A stretch of 64,000 nt of DNA from Neobacillus sp. SuZ13 (GTDB lineage: Bacteria > Bacillota > Bacilli > Bacillales > Cytobacillaceae). The stretch spans positions 1,845,501 through 1,909,500 of the forward strand of contig NZ_CP126107.1 in the NCBI RefSeq assembly GCF_030123365.1, written 5' to 3'. Below the pieces are notes generated by a model that was not told the origin of the DNA, searched no databases, and saw nothing but the letters and a program-made list of their open reading frames with translations. A program made the position numbers and the translations under genes. This document shows, one piece after another, positions 28,691-38,252 of the stretch (positions are counted from its first letter, which is position 1; each line of letters starts with the position of its first letter).

Positions 28691-29539
28691 ATGACGATAG
28701 AATTGAGTTTGTTAGTGCCTCATGTTCCCAGCCTTTGTGACGAGGGTCAAGTACCAGAATTTCAACAGGACATGGCAAGAGAAATGAAAAAAATGGGGAG
28801 ACAAATTAAAGAAATAAATCCAGATGTTATTGTGTTAGTTTCCTGTCATTGGCCATCCACCTTTTTCCATTATGTCGACTGTACGCCTGTACATAAAGGG
28901 ATTCTTACTGCGTTTGAGGCCCCGGATTTAATTAAGGATGTTCCCTATCATTACCCTGGGGATGAAAAATTGGCAAATGAACTAGTAAAAGCGGGGGAAG
29001 AGGCTAATCTTCAAGTTCAAGGAGTGAACGATCCCTATTTTATTTGGGATTATGGGAGTTTGGTCCCTTTACGGTATTTGGTCCCAGACGAGGACATCCC
29101 AGTTATTAATTTATCAGTTACACTAGCAGCGAGTTTAGAAGAAACGTATAAATGGGGGCAAGTAATTGCCAAGATATTGCGTGAAAGTGATAAAAAAGTG
29201 GTATTTCTTTCAAGTGGTGCCTTATCCCACAATATAGTTCGAGGCAGACATAACAAGCCAACTCTTTCCGAACATGCTTTGGATAAGCAGTTTATTGAAT
29301 TTGTAATGAGGAAAGATTATAAAGCGGCTTATGACATGCTGCCGGAATATGCAAGAATGGCAAGAGTGGAATCAGGAGGGCGACATCTTGCCATGTTATT
29401 CACGATGATTGAGGATGATTGTGTACCTACTTATCTAGCAGAAGGCCAGTCCTCGGGAAGCTGGAATGCGCTAATTACATTTGAAAAAAGCGAAACAGCA
29501 AATTTAAAAGCAGAAGTTGAGAGTGAATTTGTAAAATAA
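28691..29539 (+). CDS. praA: Class III extradiol ring-cleavage dioxygenase, probable protocatechuate 2,3-dioxygenase
   Basis: LigB-type (DODA) dioxygenase of 282 aa. Likely Fe(II) ligands lie in LLVPHVPSLC (residues 6-15) and VLVSCHWPSTFF, with a later Glu; SSGALSHNI and SGGRHLAML carry further conserved histidines. Next to 4-hydroxybenzoate hydroxylase and the meta-cleavage genes, the fitting reaction is 2,3-cleavage of protocatechuate. Another catecholic substrate cannot be excluded. ATG 28691 is used: TGGAGGG overlaps the in-frame TTG at 28679. Confidence 0.78.
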   Translation: MTIELSLLVPHVPSLCDEGQVPEFQQDMAREMKKMGRQIKEINPDVIVLVSCHWPSTFFHYVDCTPVHKGILTAFEAPDLIKDVPYHYPGDEKLANELVKAGEEANLQVQGVNDPYFIWDYGSLVPLRYLVPDEDIPVINLSVTLAASLEETYKWGQVIAKILRESDKKVVFLSSGALSHNIVRGRHNKPTLSEHALDKQFIEFVMRKDYKAAYDMLPEYARMARVESGGRHLAMLFTMIEDDCVPTYLAEGQSSGSWNALITFEKSETANLKAEVESEFVK

Positions 29540-29548
29540 CTCTACTAA

Positions 29549-30784
<1,236 letters not shown>

Positions 30785-30852
30785 CCCTTTAAATAAACCG
30801 TACTATTTACATACTAGTAGGGTTTTACTTTAAGAAAGCATCTCTTTCTTTT

Positions 30853-30884
30853 AGACTGTCCTTTAACATAACAGGACAGTCTTC
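30853..30884 (+). terminator. Terminator after the pra operon
   Basis: A perfect 10-bp stem AGACTGTCCT / AGGACAGTCT with a 10-nt loop. The T run is short. A weaker hairpin (AACCGTACTA / TAGTAGGGTT, 30796-30824) precedes it. Confidence 0.7.
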
Positions 30885-30979
30885 TTATTTATGATGGTAT
30901 AATTAGTCTGAGGTTTTTGATCGGAAAATCGAGTATAATCATTTGGACAACCTTTAGATAAGAGAATCGGAGAGAATAT

Positions 30980-32181
30980 ATGTTTTTTCGTTTAATGTAC
31001 CATGTCGTCTTGCCTATTTATGTTGTATTTGTGATTTTTTCCTCGATCACGTTGGATAAATCCCAAAACAACTTTTTAATGATTTTACTAGGCAGTATTT
31101 TTATAACAAGCATTTATTTGGAAAGGGTTTATCCACGCTCTTTTATTTATATAGCTGCTATTGAGATCCTTTCATTACTATTGTTTCATTTCACAAGCCA
31201 GTTGAATTGGTGTTTCTCCATTTATATCATTTTACTTAGTAAATTCCTATTTCAAATCAAGGGTGTTCTCAAAGGGATTTTTCTTGGTTTTGTCTTGATT
31301 GCTTTTTACACAGTAATACGCATTTCGTATACTCCTATCAATGCCTATAGCCTGCTTGCGGTTGTGTCTGACTTCTTAACATCTCTAGCTGTAGTGCTTA
31401 TCATTCAATACATAATTGAAACAGAGAGAGCAAAAAATCTTCTCGAAGAAGAGAAGAAACGGGAAGAATTGCGTTATCAAGAGGAAAAAATGAAACTTTT
31501 AGGTGAAATGGCTGGCGGTCTCGCACATGAAATTAGAAACCCTTTGACCATCATCCAAGGATTCCTCAAACATTCTAAAGAGTATAATTATAATATTAAA
31601 CCTTGGTATGATTTAATCATTAGTGAAGTTAGTAGGATGAATAAATTAACTGTCGAATTCCTACAATTTTCAAAACCAAATGTTTCTTTATACCAAACAT
31701 TTGCCATCCACGAGTGTTTAAAGAGAGTAATCTCATTAACCGAATCTAAAGCCCGTAGTTCGGGACATCAAATCATATACACGGATTCCAATCCCGATCT
31801 GTTTTTACCAATGGACTTTGATAAAATGGTCCAAGTTTTTGTAAATTTAATAAATAATGCCATTCAATCGATGGTTAAAGATGGAGATATTACGATTCGA
31901 TTATTTAAAGTGGAGAACAAAGCCGTAATTGAGATAAGCGATATGGGTGTAGGTATAGAAGAGGCAAATCTGGAGAAAATCTTTAGTCCATTCTATACAA
32001 CGAAATCTGATGGAACGGGGTTAGGGCTATCTATTTGTCAGAAAATCATTTTCAAGATCATGGAGGAACGATTGAGGTGATTAGTAATCCAAATCAAGGA
32101 ACTACATTCACCATTTGTTTTCCTTTGAATAATGGATTTCACGATACTCAGAGAGCTTTTGTTGAAAACCAAAATAAATAA
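30980..32181 (+). pseudogene. Membrane sensor histidine kinase, frameshifted near its C-terminus
   Basis: N-terminal membrane region of about five helices (residues 1-145), then a coiled segment, HisKA with H-box HEIRNPLTIIQGFLK, the N box NNAIQSM, and the G boxes (DMGVGI, GTGLGLSICQK). After QKII the open frame ends in FKIMEERLR and stops at 32080. In another frame the sequence continues QDHGGTIEVISNPNQGTTF to TAA 32179-32181, so the T run near 32049-32052 carries an indel. Only the end of the ATPase domain is affected, so activity is uncertain. It resembles sporulation-type orphan kinases; no response regulator is adjacent. Confidence 0.8.
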
Positions 32182-32205
32182 GTATAAGGAAAACTCGCCA
32201 ATATT

Positions 32206-32230
32206 TGATCTGCCCCGTAAATGTTAGACA
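32206..32230 (+). repeat. IS left terminal inverted repeat
   Basis: Begins TGATCTGCCCCG and ends ATGTTAGACA. It pairs with the right end at 33645-33669 with a few mismatches. Confidence 0.85.
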
Positions 32231-32258
32231 CCATTCTAACATTTACGGGGTGTTTTTT
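32213..32258 (+). terminator. Terminator hairpin inside the IS left end
   Basis: A perfect 16-bp stem CCCCGTAAATGTTAGA (32213-32228) / TCTAACATTTACGGGG (32235-32250) with a 6-nt loop, followed by TGTTTTTT and then the orfA start codon. It would stop outside transcription from entering the transposase gene, a known self-restraint of IS elements. Confidence 0.8.
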
Positions 32259-32798
32259 ATGGCTAAATTTAATTCGGAGGATAAAATAGCTGCTGCTCAG
32301 CGCTATTTGAATGGCAATGATAGTTATCAAAAGATTGGTGATTCCATTGGAGCACACTCTTCTCTCATAAAAACTTGGGTGAAGCAATACGAGATAAACG
32401 GTGTAGAAGCGTTTCAAAAATCCTATACAAGTTTCTCAACAGAGTTTAAACTAGACGTACTAAAATATATGAATAACTACGGGACGTCACCGAATGAAAC
32501 AGCTGCTATTTTTAAGATAGCTGATCCTTCTACCATTCGAAAATGGAGCAGGCAGTTCGAGGAACATGGAATTGATGCCCTTAAATTAAAGAAAAAGGGG
32601 CGTCCATCCATGAAAAAAGAAACAGTGAAAACAGAAACACAGAAACAAAAAGCCAACAAACCAATACATAGCGAAGAATCTTTGGAGTTTTTACAATCAA
32701 AAGTTGAACGTTTAGAAATGGAGATTGCCTACTTAAAAAAGTTGAATGCTTTAGTTCAAATGCAGGAAAAATTACAAACAAAATCAAAGCGCAAGTAA
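32259..32798 (+). CDS. IS3-family transposase OrfA
   Basis: Protein of 179 aa with two helix-turn-helix regions (DSYQKIGDSIGAHSSLIKTW and NETAAIFKIADPSTIRKWSR) and a C-terminal leucine-zipper coil (SKVERLEMEIAYLKKL). ATG 32259 gives MAKFNSEDKIAAAQRYL, the usual OrfA start. It binds the IS ends and forms the N-terminal part of the frameshifted OrfAB transposase. Confidence 0.9.
   Translation: MAKFNSEDKIAAAQRYLNGNDSYQKIGDSIGAHSSLIKTWVKQYEINGVEAFQKSYTSFSTEFKLDVLKYMNNYGTSPNETAAIFKIADPSTIRKWSRQFEEHGIDALKLKKKGRPSMKKETVKTETQKQKANKPIHSEESLEFLQSKVERLEMEIAYLKKLNALVQMQEKLQTKSKRK
32735..32741 (+). other. Programmed -1 ribosomal frameshift site (A6G)
   Basis: AAAAAAG is read as TTA AAA AAG in orfA. Slipping back one base enters the orfB frame, which stays open through VECFSSNAGKITNKIKAQ to the OrfB core. 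This gives one OrfAB polypeptide, as in other IS3 elements. Confidence 0.75.
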
Positions 32799-32827
32799 TT
32801 TTTGATCTAAAGCAAAAGTATGAGGTT

Positions 32828-33637
32828 GTGGATCTAGTTGAAGTCGCTGACATGAAACGCAGCACGTATTATTATTGGGAAAAACGATTAAATCAGCCTG
32901 ATAAATATGAAAAAATAAAGGATGCAATTAAAGAGATTTTCCATGAACATAAAGGTCGTTATGGGTACCGTCGAATCACGAAAGAATTAGAAAAAAGAGG
33001 TTTCCACCATGATCCCAAAACCATCAATAGTTTAATGAATGATATGGGGATAAAATGTATGGTGCGTATGAAGAAGTATAAATCTTATAAAGGTAAGGAA
33101 GGCAAAATAGCTCCGAATGTCTTAAATCGAGATTTTACTGCTGAGAATATGAATGAAAAATGGGTAACAGATGTTACAGAATTCCGCCTATTTGGTGAGA
33201 AGCGCTACCTCTCTCCTGTCCTGGATTTGTGTAATGGTGAGATCATTGCCTATAGCGTCATGAATCGTCCTGTATATACATTGGTAGGAGACATGTTAAA
33301 TCAAGCAATTGAACGTCTTAAGCCCGGAGACAAGGTCATTCTTCATTCAGATCAGGGTTGGCACTATCAAATGGGAAAATATCAAAAAAAATTGAAACAA
33401 CATCAAATTACACAGAGTATGTCCCGGAAAGGAAATTGTTTTGATAATGCAGTCATGGAAAATTTCTTTGGCTTATTAAAGTCCGAACTCCTTTATCTAC
33501 AGGAATTTGATAGTTTAGAGCATTTTGAACGGGAATTAGCTGATTATATTTACTATTACAATCACAAGAGAATGAAGTCAAAATTAAAAGACCTGAGTCC
33601 AGTAGAATTCCGAACTCAAGTCTTAAAAGTTGCATAA
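32828..33637 (+). CDS. IS3-family transposase OrfB (DDE integrase domain)
   Basis: Protein of 269 aa counted from GTG 32828; it is more likely made as the OrfAB fusion by the -1 frameshift. HTH_21 region KGRYGYRRITKELEKRG, then the rve catalytic core with Asp in WVTDVTEF, Asp in VILHSDQGWHY and Glu in NAVMENFFGLLKSE. All three catalytic residues and the C-terminal YNHKRMKSKLKDLSPVEFR are intact. Confidence 0.92.
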   Translation: MDLVEVADMKRSTYYYWEKRLNQPDKYEKIKDAIKEIFHEHKGRYGYRRITKELEKRGFHHDPKTINSLMNDMGIKCMVRMKKYKSYKGKEGKIAPNVLNRDFTAENMNEKWVTDVTEFRLFGEKRYLSPVLDLCNGEIIAYSVMNRPVYTLVGDMLNQAIERLKPGDKVILHSDQGWHYQMGKYQKKLKQHQITQSMSRKGNCFDNAVMENFFGLLKSELLYLQEFDSLEHFERELADYIYYYNHKRMKSKLKDLSPVEFRTQVLKVA

Positions 33638-33644
33638 AAGTATT

Positions 33645-33669
33645 TGTCTAACTTTTTTGGGTCAGTTCA
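33645..33669 (-). repeat. IS right terminal inverted repeat
   Basis: On the minus strand it reads TGAACTGACCC followed by an A run and GTTAGACA. It is the partner of 32206-32230. Confidence 0.85.
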
Positions 33670-33706
33670 TATTTTTCGGCGAGTTTTTGGTTTAAATTTA
33701 TCCCTT

Positions 33707-33994
33707 TCAAAACAGAGCCCCTACTTTACTCTTTTGTTGGTATATAGCATGAACAAAAAAATCTGTTAATAAAGCCTTTCCTGCTAGTGTTTGTAGCAGT
33801 GCTGAATCAAAATAACTTGTTCGAATCATGATATTGATATTAATATCCCATTTTCGGTAGCGCTTTAAATTCCATGAGTCAGTAAACAGAGATTTCCTTC
33901 TTTCGAGACTACCTCTTTCCCAATATGGAAGATGAATGGAGATTTCTCGAGATATTTCTTTCGATATGCGAAATATCGTGTTATACTTGTAAAG
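33707..33994 (-). other. Open frame without a start codon in the IS-eamA gap
   Basis: On the minus strand 95 codons stay open to TGA at 33707-33709, reading like protein in places (HLPYWERGSLERRKSLF, then TDSWNLKRYRKWD, IRTSYFDSALLQTLAGKALL). There is no plausible start and only one internal ATG (33829). It may be a gene fragment or chance. This is all I see in the 363-bp gap apart from an inverted repeat GATATTTC / GAAATATC at about 33952-33978 before the transporter gene. Confidence 0.25.
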
Positions 33995-34032
33995 TTATTA
34001 ATAAAAACGTCCTAGAAGGGTTGTTTATATAA

Positions 34033-34947
34033 ATGTCTAGTACAATAAAAGCTTTTATAAGTCTCTTTTTGGTTTCTGTTTTGTGGGGGTTAAATTATCC
34101 AATCAGTGCCTATTTGCTTCAAGATTTTTCACCTGTCTTTTTATCAACTGTTCGAATTTGTTGTACCTCACTTTTTTTGATTATCGTTGCCTTAATTCAT
34201 AAAGGAATAAAGCGTCCCACCATTTCAGAGTGGAAATTCCTAGTTGGTGTTGGAATCTTTGGAACTCTGTTAAATCAAACCTTTTACTTTACTGGGCTGC
34301 ATCATACAACACCAGCAAACGCCTCATTAATCATTTCCTTGGCACCCATAGCAACAATTTTATTGGAACGGATCATCTTTAAGGTCAAGTTTACGGTGAA
34401 AAAATCCGCAGGAGCCATTATAAGTCTAATCGGTGTTTTTTCAATAATTGGCCTTGGAAAGGGCGGTTTGGGAATCTCATGGGGAGATTTTAACATTCTA
34501 ATCGCCATGCTTTGCCTCTCGATTAGTCTATTATTTATTCGAGGTTTAGCGAAAACCATGAATACCTTTATTATCACCATTTACTCGACCGTACTAGGAA
34601 GCGTACTGATGATTCCTGCAGCAGGAGTTGAAAATTTGGTAAGCGGCTCCTATATCAGTCATTCTCTTTTTATGTGGATATTATTAGCTTTTGCTGGGAT
34701 TATCGCTCAAGGAGTTGCCGGCTTTTGGTGGAATAAAGGTGTAGCAAAAGTTGGAGCAGGTACAGCTTCAATGTTCATGAATATTCAGCCATTTGTGGCC
34801 ATCCTTGCCTCCCATTTTATACTAGGAAATCATATCTTGATGAATCAAATCCTTGGGGGTATTTTGGTATTGCTCGGGGTATTTATTGCGAATATGCCAT
34901 CGATTAAAAATGCGGTTTCTACTGGACCAAATAAAGTGGCAATGTGA
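34033..34947 (+). CDS. DMT-family (EamA) transporter
   Basis: Integral membrane protein of 304 aa with ten predicted helices arranged as two EamA repeats (first repeat ends near residue 140; second includes GIIAQGVAGFWWNKGVAKVGAG and the end GGILVLLGVFIANMP). These export or import small metabolites such as amino acids; the substrate is unknown. AGAAGGGTTG precedes ATG 34033. Monocistronic, with a strong terminator. Confidence 0.88.
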   Translation: MSSTIKAFISLFLVSVLWGLNYPISAYLLQDFSPVFLSTVRICCTSLFLIIVALIHKGIKRPTISEWKFLVGVGIFGTLLNQTFYFTGLHHTTPANASLIISLAPIATILLERIIFKVKFTVKKSAGAIISLIGVFSIIGLGKGGLGISWGDFNILIAMLCLSISLLFIRGLAKTMNTFIITIYSTVLGSVLMIPAAGVENLVSGSYISHSLFMWILLAFAGIIAQGVAGFWWNKGVAKVGAGTASMFMNIQPFVAILASHFILGNHILMNQILGGILVLLGVFIANMPSIKNAVSTGPNKVAM

Positions 34948-34948
34948 A

Positions 34949-34979
34949 AAGTCATCCCATTCAGGGATGACTTTTTTTT
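34949..34979 (+). terminator. Terminator after the EamA transporter gene
   Basis: A 10-bp stem AAGTCATCCC / GGGATGACTT with a 5-nt loop and eight T residues. Confidence 0.92.
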
Positions 34980-35035
34980 AGCAGTAAATGTAACCTTTCC
35001 AAGTCAGGTTTTTATTTGCATTCATATTTGAGTTT

Positions 35036-35080
35036 CAAAAGTAAGGGTAGATAAAACTAACAGGACTTGGCTTGCCAAGT
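35036..35080. promoter_or_regulatory. Candidate operators upstream of rhaB
   Basis: CAAAAGTAA (35036-35044) repeats the core of the motif found before rhaEW and rhaD. Just downstream is the dyad ACTTGGC-TT-GCCAAGT (35065-35080). Both lie 150-190 bp before the rhaB start. Function is inferred from position. Confidence 0.4.
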
Positions 35081-35197
35081 GAAATGCTGAGTATCGTAAC
35101 AGAAAGGAAGAAATAATCCCTGTTTGCAAATAAGGACAATAAATTGGTCGAATCACGTTATAGGAAAATCTTATATTTCTATTAAAATAGAGTCATT

Positions 35198-35211
35198 AGT
35201 AAGCGTTTCCA
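35198..35211 (+). promoter_or_regulatory. cre-like site upstream of rhaB
   Basis: AGTAAGCGTTTCCA matches 12 of 14 positions of the CcpA consensus. It is 17 bp before the rhaB start, suited to roadblock or promoter repression under glucose. Confidence 0.55.
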
Positions 35212-35228
35212 TCCGAGAGGTGATGTTA

Positions 35229-36647
35229 ATGACAAAATACAGTATTGCTGTTGATATCGGTGCTTCAAGCGGCCGGCTTATTTTAGGCTATTTAAAAAAT
35301 GGATTATTAAAATTAGAAGAAATTAATCGTTTTGATAACAAAATAGTTAAAAAAGGTGAGTCCTATTGCTGGGAAGCCGATAATCTTTTTCAAGAGATTA
35401 AAAAGGGACTAAAAAAATGCAAAGAATTGGGTATTAGGCCGGACAGCATCGGAATTGATACATGGGCCGTAGACTTTGTTTTGTTAGATGAAAACGACCA
35501 GCCATTAACAGAAGCTGTATCTTATCGAGATCCTCGGACCGACGGCATGATGGAGGAAGTGTTTCAGTTATTTTCAATAGAAAGACTCTATCTAGAAACC
35601 GGCATTCAGTTCCAGAAGTTTAATACGATTTATCAATTATTTTCGATGAAAAGAAACACCCCAGAGATTCTCGATAAAGCTAAATCATTCTTAATGATTC
35701 CGGACTATTTCAATTATCTGCTCACTGGCAAAAAAGCAAATGAATATACGAATGCAACTTCCACTCAATTAGTAAATGCTTTTACAAAGAAGTGGGACCA
35801 TCAGCTATTGGATGTCCTTGGAATAAATAAAGAAATGTTTCAGGAAATTAAAACGCCAAAAACGATACTTGGAACACTTACCGAAGAATTAGTTTCCGAG
35901 CTTGGGTTTGATTTACAGGTCATTCTGCCTGCAACACATGATACCGGTTCCGCCGTCATTGCCGTACCAGAAGAAAATGAAACGATTTATATCAGTTCTG
36001 GTACATGGTCATTGATTGGCGTCGAAAACTACTTCCCAATCTGTGTAACGAAAGCACTGGACTACAATTTTACGAATGAAGGCGGAATCGACTATCAATA
36101 CCGTTTCCTAAAAAACATCATGGGTCTCTGGATGATTCAGGAAGTGAAGCGAAACTTCCATGATGAATATTCCTTCGCAGAACTCGTGGATTTAGCCAGC
36201 GAAGCAAAAGAATACCGGGCCATCGTGAATGTAAATGATGACCGCTTCTTGAAACCTGATCATATGATTGACGAAATCCAGAACTATTGTGTGGAGACAG
36301 AGCAGCCAATACCTAGTACTCCGGGTGAAATTGCCAAATGTGTGTTTGAAAGTTTAGCAGAAAGCTACCAGGAAGCCGTAATGCAAATAGAAGAAATTTT
36401 TGAGAGAAGATTTGAAAAAATAAATGTCATTGGCGGCGGCTGTCAAAATGAAATGTTGAATCAACTTGTTGCGGATGTAACGAAGAAAGAGGTAAATGCT
36501 GGACCAGTTGAAGCTACTGCCATAGGTAATATCGTGGCTCAGCTAATGGCTCTCGATGAAATTCAAGATATTAAAGAAGCTCGTACGATAGTTAAAAATT
36601 CATTTGAAGTGAAAAAATATTTGCCCGCCGCACCGATTACAAACTAA
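35229..36647 (+). CDS. rhaB: Rhamnulokinase
   Basis: FGGY-family sugar kinase of 472 aa: ATP-dependent phosphorylation of L-rhamnulose to its 1-phosphate. It shows phosphate-binding DIGASSGRLILGY at the N-terminus, GIDTWAVDFVLLD, ISSGTWSLIGVE and the C-terminal adenosine motif INVIGGGCQNEMLN. ATG 35229 is used because GAGAGGTG is correctly placed; the frame stays open upstream to 35124 but without homology. It is followed by rhaA after 21 nt. Confidence 0.93.
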   Translation: MTKYSIAVDIGASSGRLILGYLKNGLLKLEEINRFDNKIVKKGESYCWEADNLFQEIKKGLKKCKELGIRPDSIGIDTWAVDFVLLDENDQPLTEAVSYRDPRTDGMMEEVFQLFSIERLYLETGIQFQKFNTIYQLFSMKRNTPEILDKAKSFLMIPDYFNYLLTGKKANEYTNATSTQLVNAFTKKWDHQLLDVLGINKEMFQEIKTPKTILGTLTEELVSELGFDLQVILPATHDTGSAVIAVPEENETIYISSGTWSLIGVENYFPICVTKALDYNFTNEGGIDYQYRFLKNIMGLWMIQEVKRNFHDEYSFAELVDLASEAKEYRAIVNVNDDRFLKPDHMIDEIQNYCVETEQPIPSTPGEIAKCVFESLAESYQEAVMQIEEIFERRFEKINVIGGGCQNEMLNQLVADVTKKEVNAGPVEATAIGNIVAQLMALDEIQDIKEARTIVKNSFEVKKYLPAAPITN

Positions 36648-36668
36648 CAGATAGAAAGGAAGAATGTC

Positions 36669-37922
36669 ATGTCTATTCAAGAAAACTACGAACTTGCTAA
36701 AAAAGCTTATGAAAAATGGGGAATTAATGTTGATAAAGTCATCGAAAAATTAAAAAATGTTCCTATCTCTATTCATTGCTGGCAGGGGGATGATGTTGGC
36801 GGATTTGAAGTAAATCCGAACGAATTATCTGGTGGAATTTCCGTTACTGGTAATTATCCAGGTAAAGCATCAACACCGGAAGAATTAAGAGCAGACTTAG
36901 AAAAAGCGCTTTCCTTGATTCCAGGAAAACATCGCGTCAATTTACATGCGATTTATGCAGAAACAAATGGAGCAGTAGTGGAAAGAGATCAATTAGAACC
37001 AAAGCACTTTGAAAACTGGGTGAAATGGGCAAAAGAAAATGGTTTAGGGTTAGACTACAACCCAACATTGTTTTCACATCCAAAAGCAGATGATGGCTTA
37101 ACACTATCACATCCAAACGAAGAAATCCGGGAATTCTGGATTAATCACTGTATTGGCAGCCGTAAAATTGGTGAGTACTTCGGTAAAGAACTTGGTACAC
37201 CAGCATTAACAAACATTTGGATTCCAGATGGGTACAAGGATATTCCAAGTGACCGCCTCACACCAAGAAAGAGATTAAAAGAATCATTAGATAAGATTTT
37301 TGCGGTGGAAACTGATGAAAACTATAACTTAGATGCTGTTGAAAGCAAGGTATTCGGAATTGGTTCCGAATCATATGTAGTCGGATCCCATGAATTTTAT
37401 TTAAACTATGCAATGAAAAACAATAAATTGTGTCTATTAGATACCGGTCACTACCATCCAACAGAAACTGTATCTAACAAAATTTCATCTATGCTTTTAT
37501 TCAGCGAAAAACTTGCGTTGCATGTTTCAAGACCGATACGTTGGGACAGTGATCATGTCGTTATTTTAGATGATGAACTTAAAGAAATTGCTCTAGAAAT
37601 TGTACGTAATGATGCCTTAGACCGTGTAATTATTGGACTTGATTTCTTTGATGCGAGCATAAACCGTGTGGCTGCATGGACAATCGGCACACGGAACATG
37701 ATTAAGGCTTTACTTAATGCCATGTTAGTTCCAAACGGGTATTTAAAACAGCTTCAGGAAGAAGGAAACTTCACTGAAAGATTGGCGTTAATGGAAGAAT
37801 TCAAGACTTATCCATTTGGTGCTGTTTGGGATAACTACTGTGAAAAAATGGGAGTTCCAGTAAGAGAGTCTTGGTTAGAAGAAGTAAAAGCGTATGAGCA
37901 AGAGGTTTTATTAAAGCGATAA
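36669..37922 (+). CDS. rhaA: L-rhamnose isomerase
   Basis: Isomerase of 417 aa, normal family length, converting L-rhamnose to L-rhamnulose. Family segments are [62 protein letters not shown] (metal ligands) and [11 protein letters not shown]. It is downstream of rhaB in the same transcript, with GAAAGGAAG ahead of the ATG and a strong terminator after. Confidence 0.96.
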   Translation: MSIQENYELAKKAYEKWGINVDKVIEKLKNVPISIHCWQGDDVGGFEVNPNELSGGISVTGNYPGKASTPEELRADLEKALSLIPGKHRVNLHAIYAETNGAVVERDQLEPKHFENWVKWAKENGLGLDYNPTLFSHPKADDGLTLSHPNEEIREFWINHCIGSRKIGEYFGKELGTPALTNIWIPDGYKDIPSDRLTPRKRLKESLDKIFAVETDENYNLDAVESKVFGIGSESYVVGSHEFYLNYAMKNNKLCLLDTGHYHPTETVSNKISSMLLFSEKLALHVSRPIRWDSDHVVILDDELKEIALEIVRNDALDRVIIGLDFFDASINRVAAWTIGTRNMIKALLNAMLVPNGYLKQLQEEGNFTERLALMEEFKTYPFGAVWDNYCEKMGVPVRESWLEEVKAYEQEVLLKR

Positions 37923-37931
37923 CTTGTGATG

Positions 37932-37976
37932 AAAGACTCAAATAGGAGATTTATAGGCTCCTTTGGGTCTTTTTTT
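37932..37976 (+). terminator. Terminator after rhaBA
   Basis: Stem AAAGACTCAAATAGGAG / CTCCTTTGGGTCTTT (a bulge and one mismatch) with a run of seven T residues. Confidence 0.88.
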
Positions 37977-38002
37977 GGATTTATTTCTTAAATTAGGAAG
38001 GG

Positions 38003-38077
38003 ATTATACAAAATATAGGGAGAATATTACGAAGTTTTAAGTTATTATACAAAATAACGAGTAGATTCTACAAAAAG
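38003..38077 (+). promoter_or_regulatory. Phased direct repeats upstream of the DeoR regulator gene
   Basis: ATTATACAAAATA occurs at 38003-38015 and again at 38044-38056; a variant ATTCTACAAAAAG is at 38065-38077. Spacings are 41 and 21 bp, close to four and two helical turns. Tandem phased repeats are typical operators of DeoR-family repressors, so autoregulation is inferred. Confidence 0.5.
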
Positions 38078-38252
38078 TGTAAATCAATTCCCAATTCGAT
38101 TTAATACCGTTTTGAAAAAAGGATGGGCATATAAAAAGTATAATCTTTGTTTGTTTTCCAAAGATATATGGTATAGTTATAGTGATAATGACAATAAATC
38201 AAATATAAAACAACATAAATAAAAATTTCTTCAGCAGGAAGGGGCAGCACTA

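Larger units (their letters stand above)
32206..33669 (+). mobile_element. Intact IS3-family (IS150-type) insertion sequence
   Basis: A 1464-bp element with imperfect 25-bp terminal inverted repeats (32206-32230 and 33645-33669: TGATCTGCCCC... against TGAACTGACCC..., sharing GTTAGACA). It is flanked by a 4-bp direct repeat TATT (32202-32205 and 33670-33673). It carries two overlapping-phase frames, orfA (frame 0) and orfB (frame -1), with a slippery A6G at 32735-32741. All key DDE residues are present, so it looks transposition-competent. Confidence 0.92.
32190..33688 (+). terminator. Kinase terminator split by an IS element
   Basis: The left arm AAAACTCGCC (32190-32199) and right arm GGCGAGTTTT (33678-33687) are perfectly complementary. 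Removing the IS and one target copy leaves a 10-bp stem with a 10-nt loop (AATATTTTTC), then T. It lies 8 nt after the kinase's original stop codon, so it was that gene's terminator. Confidence 0.8.

Noticed and set aside
35041..35123. Possible riboswitch in the rhaB leader
   Set aside because: The CTTGGC/GCCAAG dyad and CTGAG segment do not assemble into a TPP, SAM, lysine, glycine or T-box pattern I know; an operator is simpler.
35124..35228. N-terminal extension of rhaB to the upstream ATG at 35124
   Set aside because: The extension shows no kinase homology, overlaps the cre-like site, and ATG 35229 has the well-placed ribosome site.
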